A DNA stretch of 64,000 bases from Aspidapion aeneum (GCA_963576565.1 OY755044.1:40011235-40075234), one strand, 5' to 3'. Positions 1 through 11,525 are shown, counted from the first letter of the stretch. Notes: generated by a model from the sequence alone, not told the origin. Numbers and translations: made by a program.

Positions 1-727
1 TTCCATAGAAAATGAGCAAATTTTTGATCAGGAACATTTAAAATAGATCAATACAAATTCTAAAGCCCCAAACATTATCAAAATTGTTTTTAAACCCCGA
101 TATATTTTTTTTTTTTAACGAAAACATTACTAGAATTTTAGTTACCGAGATTCTGTTATAAAATGGGCAATGTTAAATTAAGTTTCTGAACAAACTCCAT
201 TTTCAAACAATATTTCTTGTTTAAAGTTTATTACTCCAAGTTATAACCTAATTTTTCTTTAAAGTTTACAAACATTTTTAGAACAATTTTTCAGAGATAA
301 AATAAAATTCTACGAAAATTTTATTTATCTCGCTGAGACGGAAGAGACACGCTATGTAACTGAAAACTGAAGTGTTCATTAAAAACTTTCATAATTACGA
401 TCTAAAAAAGTTTTAGAGCTTGTGTGTTTTTTATGATACAAGAACATCCTTGTTTTAAAATTTAATAATACATATTTTTTTATATTCAGCAAAAGATGTT
501 TTTTTATATGCCCAAAAACCTCTATCCTTAGTGTCCAGTGGTGTGCATTAGTGCATTGCAGTGGGCTGTAAAGCTGGGGCAAATGGCTTAAGAGTAGAGG
601 TTCTGGCTTTTTTTATTTTCGTTAACATAGAAAAAATTACCACAATGTGTTGAAAAAACTTAATTTCGTACCGCAAAAAAATCACTCTAAAAAAAACAGA
701 AATAAAAAATTTTCATAGGATTTACTT
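1..727. other. AT-rich sequence with no recognised gene
   Basis: No open frame here resembles a known family, and no inverted or tandem repeat stands out apart from homopolymer A/T runs. It is probably intronic or intergenic. Confidence 0.5.
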
Positions 728-802
728 AGGGTCCTTGTATGTTAACATATTTGGGTATATTATATATAATATATCCAAATATGTCAACATACAGGGACTC
801 TA
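728..802. mobile_element. 75-bp palindromic mini-element with imperfect 9-bp target duplication
   Basis: The two halves form a long imperfect hairpin around a TATATATAATATA centre. Its ends carry the core TGTATGT..ACATATTT. The flanks are GATTTACTT (719-727) and GATTTACCT (803-811), a 9-bp duplication with one mismatch. The ends resemble those of the elements at 5792-5847 and 29295-30009, so this looks like a diverged relative in which the two termini lie almost back to back. There is no coding capacity. The superfamily is not assigned. Confidence 0.6.
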
Positions 803-851
803 GATTTACCTGCTTACACCCCTATAAACTTAGCATTACCACTTAAGAATT

Positions 852-1841
852 GGATATTTGCAATATATGCATTAATTGTCGTAAATTTGTCGTAAATTTG
901 TCGTGAAAAAAAAATTGTCGCGCCACCCGTTTTCCTGAAAAGGGTATGTAATGCTAAGTTGAGTCTCAACTTAGCATTACCACCCAAGAAAAAATGAAAA
1001 TTTTTAAAAACTAATCTATGGAATAATTGTCATAAATTTGTCGTAAATTTGTCGTAAATTTGTCGTAAATTTGTCGCGAAAGAAAAAAATTTGTCGCGCC
1101 ACCCGTTTTCCTGAAAAGGGTATATAATGCTAAGTTGAGTCTCAAATTAGCACTACCACCCCAAAAAAAATTAAAATTTTTAAAAACTAATAAATGCATT
1201 AGTTGTCGTGAATTTGTCGTAAATTTGTTGTGAAATAAAAAAACTTGTCGCGACACCCGTTTTCCTGAAAATGGTATGTAATGCTAAGTTGAGTCTCAAC
1301 AACCCTTTAACAAATTTACAACAATTAATGCATATAAATGTTTCTTGAGAAGTTCACTTTTTTTCATAATTTCTAAAACAACGCAAGATCCTGGCGATCA
1401 ATAAATATTTACACAAACACCACAAAAGGTTATATTGAAAAGTAAAAGCGGAACGTTATATAATAATTGTTTCACCAAAAATTTACAATTGCGCGAAAAG
1501 GTTAAATATGATCACCTACATCTTCGTAAGTTTTGTGAAAAAGCTTATAGATCACTAAGATTTGGCTGAGAAATCTAAAAATTGCTCACTGCCCGTTTCC
1601 GGGAAAACGGATGACGCGACAATTGTTTTTCTTTTACAACAAATTTACGACAAATTCACGACAATTAATGCATTTATTAGTTTTTGAAAATGTTAATTTT
1701 TTCTGGGGTGGTAGTGCTAAGTTGAGACTCAACTTAGCATTACATACCCTTTTCAGGAAAATGGGTGGCGCGACAAATTTTTTTTTTCACGACAAATTTA
1801 CGACAAATTTAAGACAATTATTGCATATATTGCGAATATCC
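852..1841. mobile_element. Inverted-repeat element with internal ~180-bp direct repeats
   Basis: The outer ends, GGATATTYGCAATATATGCA at the left and its complement at the right, are inverted. The left half holds successive copies of a unit of about 180 bp made of ATTTGTCGTAA strings, a GTCGCGCCACCCGTTTTC block and the palindrome CTAAGTTGAGTCTCAACTTAG split across shorter pieces. The right half (about 1590-1841) carries the same units inverted. The middle (about 1310-1590) is single copy. The open frames in the repeats are by-products of the repeat. No target duplication was resolved, and it is most likely a non-autonomous DNA transposon. Confidence 0.6.
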
Positions 1842-2767
1842 TGCTTACTTTGTCTTTAATTTTTCTTATTACTTTCGTAAAGTTGAAAAAATCGTCTTAT
1901 TATGTTGTATTAAACAGACGCGAAATAAGTGCGCCCTCACCCCGTTTTCATAGTAACGCGGGCCGCAATATAGGTTGCGGCCAGACAAACCCGAGGGGCT
2001 AGGAATCATCGATTCATATTTAATCGTGTAAGACAGAGATACGGGATCGGAGATGAACTTTATTCATGGTATGCGTCGAGGCGGAAGGAAAAACTATAGC
2101 AAAAGCAAAATATTTAAGAAATAATATTTTAATTAAAATTTAGTTTTTTTCGTGTTTTCTAAGAGGAAGCGCGGGCCCATGCGGCTTTAAAGAGCAGCCG
2201 CCCCTTCCAAAAAAAAATCCCTCAAAAAGTCCATTATCATGCTCTTCAAAAAATGCAATAAATTTTTTATAGTTATAAAATTGAGATGATTTTACCCAAA
2301 TATGGAAAAAGGCATTAACTAGCAAAAAAAACAAATGCTTTTTTTTGGTATCAATTAATTTTAACTTTATATTTTGAGCCCAAATCCAACCTAAAAAAAA
2401 GTAATTTAACTGTATTTGTTATAAATTTTCGACACAACATTTACTGGTTTCTGGCAAAATTACCTTTGCCAGTCGAAGTCGATTTTTCACAAATTTGTTA
2501 ATTTGGAGATTCCAGCTTTTTTTATAGAGGAAAGAATTAATTTTACCCAAGCTACGCACACGCATGCATGGGACACACGAATATTAATATGCAATGTAGG
2601 CCAATAAACCACGCGTTGCCTCCTTGTTCTGTCTCTCTCATTCTTACAGCATCAGCGACCTGCAAAAAACTTTTTTTTTAATATCCCATAATATAATAGA
2701 AATAAATCACGTCGCCTTCAAAGAAGTTATATTGAGTACCAAATAACGTTATAAGCTAAGATTTTTT
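1842..2767. other. No recognised gene
   Basis: A short GC-richer patch at about 1915-2080 and homopolymer-rich AT sequence follow each other here. No frame resembles a known protein and no repeat ends were identified. Confidence 0.4.
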
Positions 2768-2769
2768 GT

Positions 2770-3192
2770 CGGTGCTTGAAAAGAATAGGACATTCGCTTC
2801 CTCCTCACAATTCTTGATGGTTCTCGATTAGTCCCTATACGAATCAAGCGCTCTTAAGGCTACTTGACAATCGGAGAAGATTTTTTTGTCCTGTTAGGTT
2901 GTTCCATTCGTGGTCACTAATCCACCGGGCACACAGTTCAATAGCTATGAGTTCGGCCTGAAATATAGTAGCCAATACAATGTACGCGTACAAATATCTC
3001 GGTGTCTAGGCAAAATGCATTGATAATACCAGTGCGGTTCGTGTTTCTGTAAGGTTCAATTTTATCTTCGTCTGTGTAGGCAATTCCACCAAACGTACAT
3101 GTACGCATAGAGTATGCGCGTACTAATCTCAAGAAATGCTCGCGTGTCTGTAGGCCCCTTAAATATGAAGCGGAGGTAGGTTTAGTAAGCAT
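2770..3192 (-). pseudogene. RNase H domain remnant of a non-LTR retrotransposon
   Basis: Read on the minus strand, this decayed frame contains a stretch AELIAIELCARWI followed, after a frameshift, by IFSDCQVALRALDSY. These match the pattern of insect R1/Jockey-type RNase H domains, in which a glutamate helix is followed by an S-D-x-Q-x-A-L-x-A-L catalytic strand. At least one frameshift (near 2890) and later stops break it. No reverse transcriptase or endonuclease lies next to it, so only a fragment near the 3' end survives. The clade within the non-LTR elements cannot be set from this piece. The upstream part (toward 3192) is open but has no motif I recognise. Confidence 0.6.
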
Positions 3193-3639
3193 TCAAACGC
3201 ATTCGATGAGCTCATTGCACCACATATTATGGCAAGACTAGCCCGTCGTTGTAAGCTACTTTAGTTTGGCCAAAAACGAGTATAATATAGCTCGTTTCTG
3301 GTTTGGCCCCTGTGGTTTTTTAATGTTCCTTTACTTCTTGAACCAGACTATTGCGACGTACGCAATCATTGTTAGAGGATTGATACTGCAGCTAATGGAA
3401 GTATTGCTCTAACCAGATACTTTTTGCGAGAAATATGGTGCACCTCTAACGAAAAGTATTTTATCTTTATGTGTGCGTACCTACCTAATAAATTAGGTAC
3501 CATCAAAAGCATAAATTACAAACCACCATTATCTAAAGAAACCTTATAATAATTTAATAACATTATCTTTTAAGTTTTGCATATACAGCTGGAATAAAAT
3601 AGTAGATAACTTTTAAAGACTTTGCACTTTTGCATACGC

Positions 3640-4707
3640 TCAAAGTTGTCAAAGCTGTAATTCCACTCGTTTGTTGGTACTATCAAAATTGCATTCGTAA
3701 AGCGTCGACTGCTTTCTCTGGCGACCGAAATCTTTGACCACGCAGTCCATTCTTGATTTTCGGAAAAGTAAAAAAAATCCTTGGGACTTGGGTCAGGACT
3801 GTATGGTGGATGTTACAACAATTTGACGTTTTGTTAGGTTATAAATTCAATGGTTTTTATGCTTTATACAAACCTGCATTGTCTTGGTGGAGGATCATTC
3901 GTCGTTCAGGGTTCGTTTTTCGAAGAACTACGAAGACTTCGGCAAGGAAATTTTGATGCACCAATCGGCAGTAATATTCCTTTAATCTTCCGGAATTGCT
4001 GCTACATGGCCTGCTTTTGAGACAAATGTCGCGACCATCTTTTTAAATACACTTGGAGAACGGATGATTTTTGTTGGCCTTTCTTCATCTTAGACCACCA
4101 AAACAGATTACTGACGTTTATTTTCGGATTGATATGAGTAAATCCACGATTCGTCACCACTGACAATGCTTTACACGGTTTTCGAGTTTTCTGCCTCAAG
4201 CGGTCTAGAATTTTCTGTCACCAATTGACCCTAGCTTCTTTCTGTTCTTCTGTTAACAGTGACGGTATCCATCGGAAAACTAATTTTGTCACCACTAATT
4301 CTTCAAGCATTTTTTTTATTGAGGCCTTTAAAATCCTCAATCTCGCAATCTATCCATGTCATGCATTGATGTTTTCCTGGGCGACAGCCGTTTTTGATGC
4401 ACCTGGTCTTCGATCGTCGGTAAGACTAATCTCTCTAAGCTTGAATTCCCCATACCAACGAGAAACTATCGACGGATGTGGTGCTTCATTACCGTAAATA
4501 GAAATCAACTCGGCAAGGCACTCTTGTTTAGATAATTTCTTTCGAATGTTATAAAAAATTATAGCCCGAAAATGTAGCTATAAAACTATGTCTATCGCAC
4601 TGACGTTATGAATTTAAGTTAGTTAAAGATTGAGGTTAACTTTTTGTAACCATAACCTCTATGCTCCTACATGCAAAATATAAAAGACAGCCCTCGTAAA
4701 CAAATAT
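3640..4707 (-). pseudogene. Decayed mariner-family transposase and element
   Basis: Minus-strand reading from about 4560 down to 3680 gives mariner blocks in the expected order. They are an N-terminal helix-turn-helix region (KKLSKQECLAELI, then PSIVSRWYGEFK and a DDRRPGASKTA linker), GDESWIY with the first catalytic Asp (4147-4158), HQDNA with the second (about 3875-3889), and PPYSPD...KDFF with the third (about 3770-3809). The blocks lie in different frames, so several frameshifts and stops separate them and no active enzyme can be made. One probable terminal inverted repeat starts TACGAGGGCTGTCTTTTATA at 4707, read inward on the minus strand. The matching end near 3640 was not found, so that boundary is a guess. 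Related to the irritans/mauritiana group by motif only. Confidence 0.85.
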
Positions 4708-5476
4708 TGGTCATAATCACAAAAAAAATCTTTAACTAGTTTTAAAAACTTACACTATAACCTTGTTTTCGAACATAAAAACCTCAAACTTTCTTAAATA
4801 AACCCAAGCGTTTTACTATTTTATTGAAATTATTTTCTTCACATAATGGGTTTTGGCGGACCATTGTCGTAAACTAGTCTAGCTAACCCTAAGTAAATTA
4901 TGCTATAGATTTAAGATCTGATACCGTGGCTTTTGTTGAACCCAGTGACGGTTCGTGGTTTAATACTTTAGAGGTCCATAATCTCAGAATAAAAGAAGGT
5001 TGGTTGCCCGTTTGGCAGACAAGGCCTGAGTGACCTTAAGCCAAAGGAATCCAGAACTCATGTGATTTCATTTCTTTTCCATAAACTGCAAAATTATGTT
5101 TTTGTATAAATTTTTATTGTGAAATAAATGAAATGAAATTAAATAAATGAAAGAGGGCTTTCGTTACTTGTGCAAAAAAGGTGCACATAATCATGTAGAC
5201 CATTGTTTGTACAGGAGGGAATAATGACTGTTCTATCTATCTTTATTTTGGAACCGGTAAGCCTTGTTTATAAAAAATTCTCCGGTTCTGTTCAGACGAG
5301 TAACTATAACCTACAACAAAATAATTAACCCTTGCCAATCCCTAAATCTATACTTATAAAAATCATGAATCATTTACCGCAACAAATTAAAGATTGTTCT
5401 ATTTTTAAAGCATTTCGTTTGTGTGTCAAACAGCTAATCACAAAGTAATTGTGATGTATATACCAAAGCCTTCTGC
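4708..5476. other. No recognised gene
   Basis: AT-rich sequence. A run of GAAATAAATGAAATGAAATT-like simple sequence at about 5110-5155 could be the tail of a retroposed element, but no body was recognised upstream. Confidence 0.4.
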
Positions 5477-5480
5477 ACTC

Positions 5481-5582
5481 CATATCATAATTTTTGAGAT
5501 AACTTTTTGACAGTTTTCAGCTGTTTACCATAACAACTAGCATAGACCAACGAAAAAAAGTTGTCTCAAAAATAATGATATG
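5481..5582. repeat. Short hairpin MITE, copy A
   Basis: The sequence starts CATATCATAATTTTTGAGAT and ends with the near complement, ATCTC changed to GTCTC, closing with GATATG. A second copy lies in the opposite orientation at 7163-7274, with the same interior (GACAGTT..CAGCTGTTTAC and AGCATAGRCCAACG). Two copies with matching limits support a small dispersed inverted-repeat element of about 105 bp. No target duplication was resolved. Confidence 0.65.
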
Positions 5583-5791
5583 AATTTTATAGTGGAAGTA
5601 AATTTTATGAAGAAAATGTAGGAATGAAGTTTTTAATGGTGTATAATATGTATAAAAATTTAACTAATTAAAAACCATATACATTTTTTTATTTATTTTT
5701 AACTGATTTTATACTTATATGTATTCAATTATTTATTCAGTGGTGAATCAAAAAAAAATATATAAAAATAAAACTCAATTTTACCTTATAT

Positions 5792-5847
5792 TAGAGACCC
5801 TGTATGTATGACATATTTTAAAAATATGTCATACATACAGGGTCTCT
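5792..5847. mobile_element. 56-bp near-perfect palindrome with exact 9-bp target duplication
   Basis: The sequence consists of AGAGACCCTGTATGTATGAC plus ATATTTTA and its exact complement, apart from one extra T at the left end. It is flanked by ACCTTATAT at 5783-5791 and again at 5848-5856, an exact 9-bp duplication. The ends are nearly identical to those of the 715-bp element at 29295-30009. It therefore looks like two terminal repeats joined with nothing between them and inserted, or left behind, as a unit. Confidence 0.75.
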
Positions 5848-5856
5848 ACCTTATAT

Positions 5857-7162
5857 CAGATATAAATTCGTCTTAAACCAAAATAATTTTACTAACGAAC
5901 TAGAATATTTTATTATACCTTATTTTCTCTTGTATTAGTTCATAATCACACTGTAGTTTTTATGTTGTAAGAGTATGGGTTAAGTATTTGCTTTGTCAAT
6001 GAAAAAGATCTGTTTTTTGGAAAATAAAGCTTATTTGGTTTGATTTGATTTAAAATACTTTTTTTTTGAAAGCTTTATTTAAACAACAATATTTTTTATA
6101 ACATTTTAAATACTTAATTATCTCACAAAAGACAACTGCATGTTGTTTAAACAATAACTCCAAATTTTTTAGCTATTATATTATCGGTTAGATAAAATAT
6201 TAAATCAGATTTTTCTTAAAATAAATTGTTTCTAAACTATTTAAAATTCACTTTTACCAAAATGCTGATGACGCAGTGGTCTAGTACCTCATGAAAGTCA
6301 TTGAAAAAACTTTGATTCGATGTGTCAGCAATTATGGCGTTAGCAAGAAATTAAATAGTAGAAACTAAATGGAATTATTTAGAAATTAAGTAAGTTAACT
6401 CTCCGAGTACCTTGGCCTCGCCAAAAGTCTGTTTTTATGGATAAATTTCTAATAGGTTTTGATATTTTACACTAACGTTTTGTATTGAAAATCAATTTTG
6501 GTTTTGGACGACCAACATTTTTTATGATTTTTTCTTTTAAAGTTAGCAATTTTTTTTATTATCTAATTCACTAATCACAGTCATTTGGGGTTCTATGGGG
6601 TGGGGGGTGGTTTAAAGGGGGTAATTACCTCCCAGAACTCGAAAAAAACTGTAAAGTATCAGGGCGGCTAGCTACTACAGGTAAGTTAAAGTCTGAAAAA
6701 GATTTATATATTTGTTGAATTGTTTCATCAGAAAACCACTCAAGGAAGAAATCGCCTGTGGAAAAAAGTGCACACGGAAAAAAGCGCACAGCACAATAAA
6801 ACAAAAAAAGTAGTATCTACATCTCATTGCACTGAACTTAAATATGAGGTTTGTTTTACCCGTACACTCCCAAAATTCCGAATAAATTCGAAAAAACTGG
6901 ATAAAACTAATGCAATATAATAGTGTAAAGTTGCGAAAATGGTACATTTTCAAACCCATCAAATAAATTTACTTCGGAGAGCTTCTTTCTAAAGCAACGT
7001 TGACATCATTCAAAAAATGTTCTATATTTTTTAGAAAAGTCTTCTTATTTTTTTCTGGCTACGCGAAAATTTGCAATATTTTTTATATTATAAGGACCCC
7101 GGATAAGCACGTTTGATCAAATATACAGGTTACTTTTTTATTTTATGTGCCGGTGTACAGTT
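5857..7162. other. No recognised gene; G-rich tract at 6587-6621
   Basis: AT-rich sequence with short open frames on both strands at about 6675-6962 that resemble nothing known. The only notable item is a cluster of G runs at 6587-6621 (4, 4, 6, 2 and 5 Gs) on the plus strand, which could fold as a G-quadruplex. Confidence 0.4.
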
Positions 7163-7274
7163 CATATCATTATTTTTGAGATAACTTTTTACAACTTTTT
7201 TTCGTTGGCCTATGCTATTTGTTATAGTAAACAACTGATAACTGTCAAAAAGTAATCTCAAAAATTTTGATATG
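7163..7274. repeat. Short hairpin MITE, copy B (inverted relative to copy A)
   Basis: Its reverse complement matches the hairpin at 5481-5582 over the full length, with about a dozen differences including small indels. Ends are CATATCA...TGATATG. No target duplication is visible. Confidence 0.65.
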
Positions 7275-7710
7275 GAGTTTAAATATTACCTACGAATAGA
7301 GGGTAAGAAAAAATATCTTACTCTAGGCCTATGACCTACCAATAATACTAGTCTAATGGCCCATTTATGTTCTTAGGAAAATTATAATCCTAGAAGTGAA
7401 TCATGAGGTTTTAAGGTATCTCGAGAAAATTGCACTATGGCCCCTAAAGTTAAACACCTTGTATACTACCATATTTTTGTGAGTAAAATTAAGATGATCA
7501 AGTAACCTGTAACAGTAGGTACCATACTAAATCTTAATCAAAACGAATTTTATACTTCACACAAAGGTGTGTGTGTTCCTAACTTGCGAGTGTCAGAAGG
7601 AGAAGGAAGAGTTGATTTTGGTTGTTTTCCTACTTACACAAGGTAGCATCTCTAGACGTACGTTTCTGTGTGTTTCACGTCATCAGTAGAGAACAGCAAA
7701 CCCAGGTAAG

Positions 7711-8428
7711 CAGTGATGCCATGTCTCTTTTGCATAAGATCTCATGTTTTTTAAACAAATTTCATGCTGTCATTATTTAATCGCAAAATCTCATGCTTAT
7801 CAGGTTACAGAGATAAAAACTAAATTATACTTAAAAATTAATTATAGAGGCAACTATGAACTAGAAATAACATAGTAGGCATAAGAGAATTCGGCTTACG
7901 TCACAAAGAAGTGCCGCGAAAAATTTGCCACCCGGCATTTGGCATCGTTGGATAGTGTTGCAAATTGCAACCTCGCGCCTGGTTGAGAGTATGACGTACA
8001 AATGCGCGGTTCCCCGAAAACGATAATCGATTATTCTGTTATGTGTTACACCTTTACGTTGAACGCGTCCTACTATATAGAGTTGTTTTCAAGTGTAATG
8101 GTATTAAGAAATACATAGATTATACAGAATGGTGCTACTAGCAGTGGTAGTGAAACTGACCAAAACCTACCCGGACCTAGTTCTGCTAAGAAGAAAAAGA
8201 TTTACAAACAACATTTTAAAAAAGACTTGATAAAGTTACCTGGGTTTGATTCTGTAGAATGCAGTAGGAAGGGAACAATTTATGCGTGGTAAGAAGTGCC
8301 TGCAATAATGAATGAGCACCATGCGAGAGGCTACAGCGACAATTCCGCCATCTCATGCTCTTTTTTGAAATCTCATGCATTCTCGAAATATTTCTTATGC
8401 AATATTTATGTGGGACCTGGCAACACTG
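7711..8428 (+). mobile_element. hAT transposon remnant (718 bp) inside another repeat
   Basis: The termini are CAGTGATGCCATGTC at the left and the complement of CAGTGTTGCCAGGTC at the right. The flanks are CAGGTAAG (7703-7710) and CAGTTAAG (8429-8436), an 8-bp duplication with one mismatch, as expected for hAT. The uninterrupted target can be read in the inverted copy at 8940-8965, which proves the insertion. Subterminal repeats of TCTCATGC lie at both ends. The interior has a GC-richer, promoter-like part (about 7900-8060) and an N-terminal transposase fragment at 8131-8292. The bulk of a transposase gene is missing, so it is an internally deleted, non-autonomous copy. Confidence 0.85.
8131..8292 (+). 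pseudogene. N-terminal hAT transposase fragment
   Basis: A 53-codon open stretch ends at TAA 8290-8292. It holds a low-complexity serine-rich start followed by AKKKKIYKQHFKKDLIKLPG and then FDSVECSRKGTIYAW. A lysine-rich lead, Y-K-x-x-F, and a hydrophobic segment just before the expected BED-type zinc finger is the usual opening of hAT transposases of this kind. The zinc finger and the RNase H-like catalytic core are absent; the element ends 136 bp later. An ATG lies at 8129 but in another frame, so the start is undefined. It is probably the first-exon relic of the parental autonomous element. Confidence 0.55.
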
Positions 8429-8655
8429 CAGTTAAGCCAATTTCAACCAAAACCAACTCCTACATATGAAATACTCGCGTCCGTGCAATGCGAGTAAACT
8501 GCAAGGTGTAGCGCCATCAAGCGAACTGGCTCGAGCACTCGAAAGTTTGTCTTGTCTGAGACGCAGAGGCGCCATCTATGACTAGTTTCGTCCATTGATG
8601 TGGTATTAAAACCACGTAATCACGTAGCAACTAAAAGGTCGTACTGCCCGAAGCA

Positions 8656-9168
8656 TATGCAAAGAAAAAAGATAGAAAACGTGCTGTGTGTGGATCGATA
8701 AAAATCAAAACGAATTTTATACTTCACACAAAGGTGTGTGTGTGCCTAACTTACGAGTGTCAGAAGGAGAAGGAAGAGTTGATTTTGGTTGTTTTCCTAC
8801 TTACACAAGGTAGCATCTCTAGACGTTTCTGTGTGTTTCACGTCATCGAGTGCTCGAGCCAGTTCGCTAGATGGCGCTTCACCTTGGAGTTTACTCGCAT
8901 TGTACGGATGCGAGTATTTCATATGTAGTAGTTGGTTTTGGTTGAAAATGGCTTACCTGGGTTTGCTGTTCTCTACTGATGACGTGAAACACACAGAAAC
9001 GTACGTCTAGAGATGCTACCTTGGGTAAGTAGGAAAACAACCAAAATCAACTCTTCCTTCTGACATTCGCAAGTTAGGTACACACATACCTTTGTGTGAA
9101 GTATAAAATTCGTTTTGATTTTTATCGATCCACACACATCACGTGTTCCATCTTTTTTCTTTGTATAT
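8656..9168. mobile_element. Foldback element with ~190-bp inverted arms
   Basis: The left arm (about 8656-8848) and right arm (about 8978-9168) are inverted copies, including GATCGATAAAAATCAAAACG near each end and the CTAGAGATGCTACC block. Between them lies a unique loop of about 130 bp containing GAGTGCTCGAGCCAG and ATGCGAGTATTTCATATG. The same loop and one arm occur in opposite orientation upstream (7537-8530). There is no coding capacity; the open frames across it are by-products. Confidence 0.7.
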
Positions 9169-9179
9169 TCTAAATCTTA

Positions 9180-11209
9180 CTTTATTTCATATGATTTCTT
9201 CATACGTTAAAACTTTTCTTTGTTTGATTTCCCTGTGCGTTGTTTTACTATGTGCGCTTCTTTCTTTTTCCTGTGGATTTAATTATATACCGTTTCACCA
9301 TTATACCCCTAGACTGTTGTTCCAGAACCGCCGATAATCACAGTGCGAAATTTCCGACTTTCTTGTATAATTAATGAAATTACAATAACCCGATCTAAAG
9401 AACTGAAACCACATAGGGGCACTTACAACATGTGCACACGAGCTGCTTTAGAACACCGAACGCCACCAGACTATTGCGGGGCACAAAGGGTGCGGGTGGC
9501 AGAGATTCCTCCAGTCAGATGTAATAATTAATTGTGCAGCGAACGAAGCTTGTTTGAAAAATTGTTTTGTTGTTATTTTCTGATAAATTTATTAACAAAA
9601 ACATAGGATTTGGAGGTGCCCGTGCACATGCGCACTTATTAACTGCCATAGATGATTAGCCCGCGGAGATTTAACTATAAATGTCGAATCTGTGGTGCCT
9701 GAGAATGAGCAATGAATTTACCACTCAATCGATTTTATAGCCATAAAAAAATAGTGCCGTATGTTTTTTATCGCCAATCGCTCCCCCACCATGATCATAA
9801 AAAATAATAGCTGCATTTCCGAAAGCCCCAAAAAAAGCTAGAAGCGTAAAAATAAAAAGTATGAGTGTTGTGTGTTTTATTAGGTCATATATCATTTCTA
9901 GGATTTTAAGGAAACACGAATGCGTCTTTATTTTTATTGAAATTTATTATTGAACAAATTAAAAAACAATAAAAATATTTTGGTTTATAAGGTTGACAAT
10001 GTAATGTTGTTTAATCAGGGCTATCAAAACGGACACGTCACGACACAGCTGATTGTCTTTAAAATATTGAAATTGGATTGACGGTTCATGAATATTTTTG
10101 AGATTGTTTTACTATATTCTTGCATAACAATTTTTTTTTAATATAAAGTAATCCTTAATTTTTCAGAGCTGCTTCATTAGCTCACACAAAAATTAAATTT
10201 AAAGCAGAAGTGAATGTGTTCGTTTCTGGGTGAAAAGTAATCGGATTACCTGCATCTTTTTGTTTATATTCGGCACTCAGCTGACTTTTACAACTTATTA
10301 TAGGTATTTACATATGTGTTTACAAATATTACAATATCAAAAAATTCTTTTTTTGTAGTGTAATTTTGTTTTAAAAAGATTGATTAACGCAGGTATTTTT
10401 GGATTCTAAATAAACTTTATTGTAGAAAATCGAAAAAAATTTACAGTACAAACAAATGCCATGACAAGCACAGATGATAAAGTCAAATACTTGGCAGGCG
10501 GTACATGGCGGGTAATTTGAATTCAAAATAGGGAATGCTAAATCTTGAAGATTTTAATCATCTTGCATCCTTACAAAAATTTGGTGGAATATCGGGATGG
10601 TGTCTCAGAATATTTCACTAAAATTTCGCGGAAATCTGTAGTGCCATTTTGAAAATATCATAAAAAAACGTCTGACCTCCCATAAGACCTAATGTAAAAG
10701 TCAGCCCCCCGAGAACAGCTGATTTTTTTAGGGTCGTGGCCTGTATTTTTTTGTTGGGCTTGGTTTAGTATAATCTAAAGGCTTATAAGTAGAGGTATTT
10801 AAAGACAATTTTTTATTTTTACAGGAATTTTTTTGAGGGCCTCTGGCCATGACCTACCAAACAAAATCACGGGATTACGAACTGATTCGTTATCCCAACA
10901 GCATCTGTGGATCAGTATATGGATTCTTGAATCGGGTGACAGTGGAAATGAGCATCTTCCCACGTCAGGACCAATAGAGATGCGCAAATAAAGTGAGATA
11001 GCATGCGCAGTTTGACTTTCACCCGATTTCAAGGGAGTAGTCCTTCTCACCCATTCAAGAATTCATACACAGGAGATGTTCGTTTTCATATACTGGATCA
11101 AAAATATCGGAAAGTCTTTAATAACTTTTGTTCTGGATCTATTTGGTGGCAGGCTCATAGTTACATTATGTGCTTCATCCTTTATTGTGGCTAAGTCCAG
11201 GGTTGAGCA
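9180..11209. other. No recognised gene or repeat
   Basis: Mostly AT-rich sequence. Open frames of 60-85 codons occur at 9143-9531 and 10799-11194 but show no motif, and overlapping frames on both strands suggest chance. No inverted repeat ends were found. Confidence 0.4.
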
Positions 11210-11525
11210 GTAAAAGTAGTTTACTATGTAGCTAACTAGTTTTTCCGTAAAAGTAGTTATTACTCTGATAACCTTTTTCTCCTAGAAGTTAAACCCAAAT
11301 ATTTTTATTCTCCATAAAATAATCACAAAAAGTACTTCAAAAAGTAGTTAACTACTTGGTTTTAATTACTTTTAGTAATTTAACTACCTTTGTGAAGTTA
11401 AAACCATGTACTACTTTGTGAAGTACTTTTTGCGATTATTTTATGCACTATTTAAATTCGCTACCTAAATTTGGCTTATAACCAAAAAAGTTGTTAAATT
11501 TTTAACTACTAACTACTATAGTTGA
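11210..11525. repeat. Possible truncated hAT-type MITE
   Basis: The sequence begins CAGGGTTGAGCAGTAAAAGT and continues with many alternating AGTAGTT/AACTACTT strings in both orientations, a style common in hAT MITEs whose ends start CAGGGNTGNGCA. The matching right end was not found near 11525, so the copy is truncated or the call is wrong. Confidence 0.35.

Larger units (their letters stand above)
7537..8530. mobile_element. Foldback-type repeat, copy interrupted by a hAT insertion
   Basis: The segments 7537-7710 and 8429-8530 together match the reverse complement of about 8848-9116. They run from ATCAAAACGAATTTTATACT through AGCAAACCCAGGTAAG, then CCAATTTCAACCAAAACC to the GAGCACTCG block. 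The copy is split by the hAT element at 7711-8428. The 10-mer CTAAATCTTA lies just outside at 7527-7536 and again at 9170-9179, beyond the neighbouring foldback. It may be a target duplication of the whole complex or chance. Confidence 0.6.

Noticed and set aside
3255..3310. Hairpin GGCCAAAAACGAG...CTCGTTTCTGGTTTGGCC
   Set aside because: Short and imperfect, no flanking duplication and no second copy noticed.
6675..6962. 95-codon minus-strand frame overlapping a 66-codon plus-strand frame
   Set aside because: Neither shows conserved motifs; mutual overlap argues for chance.
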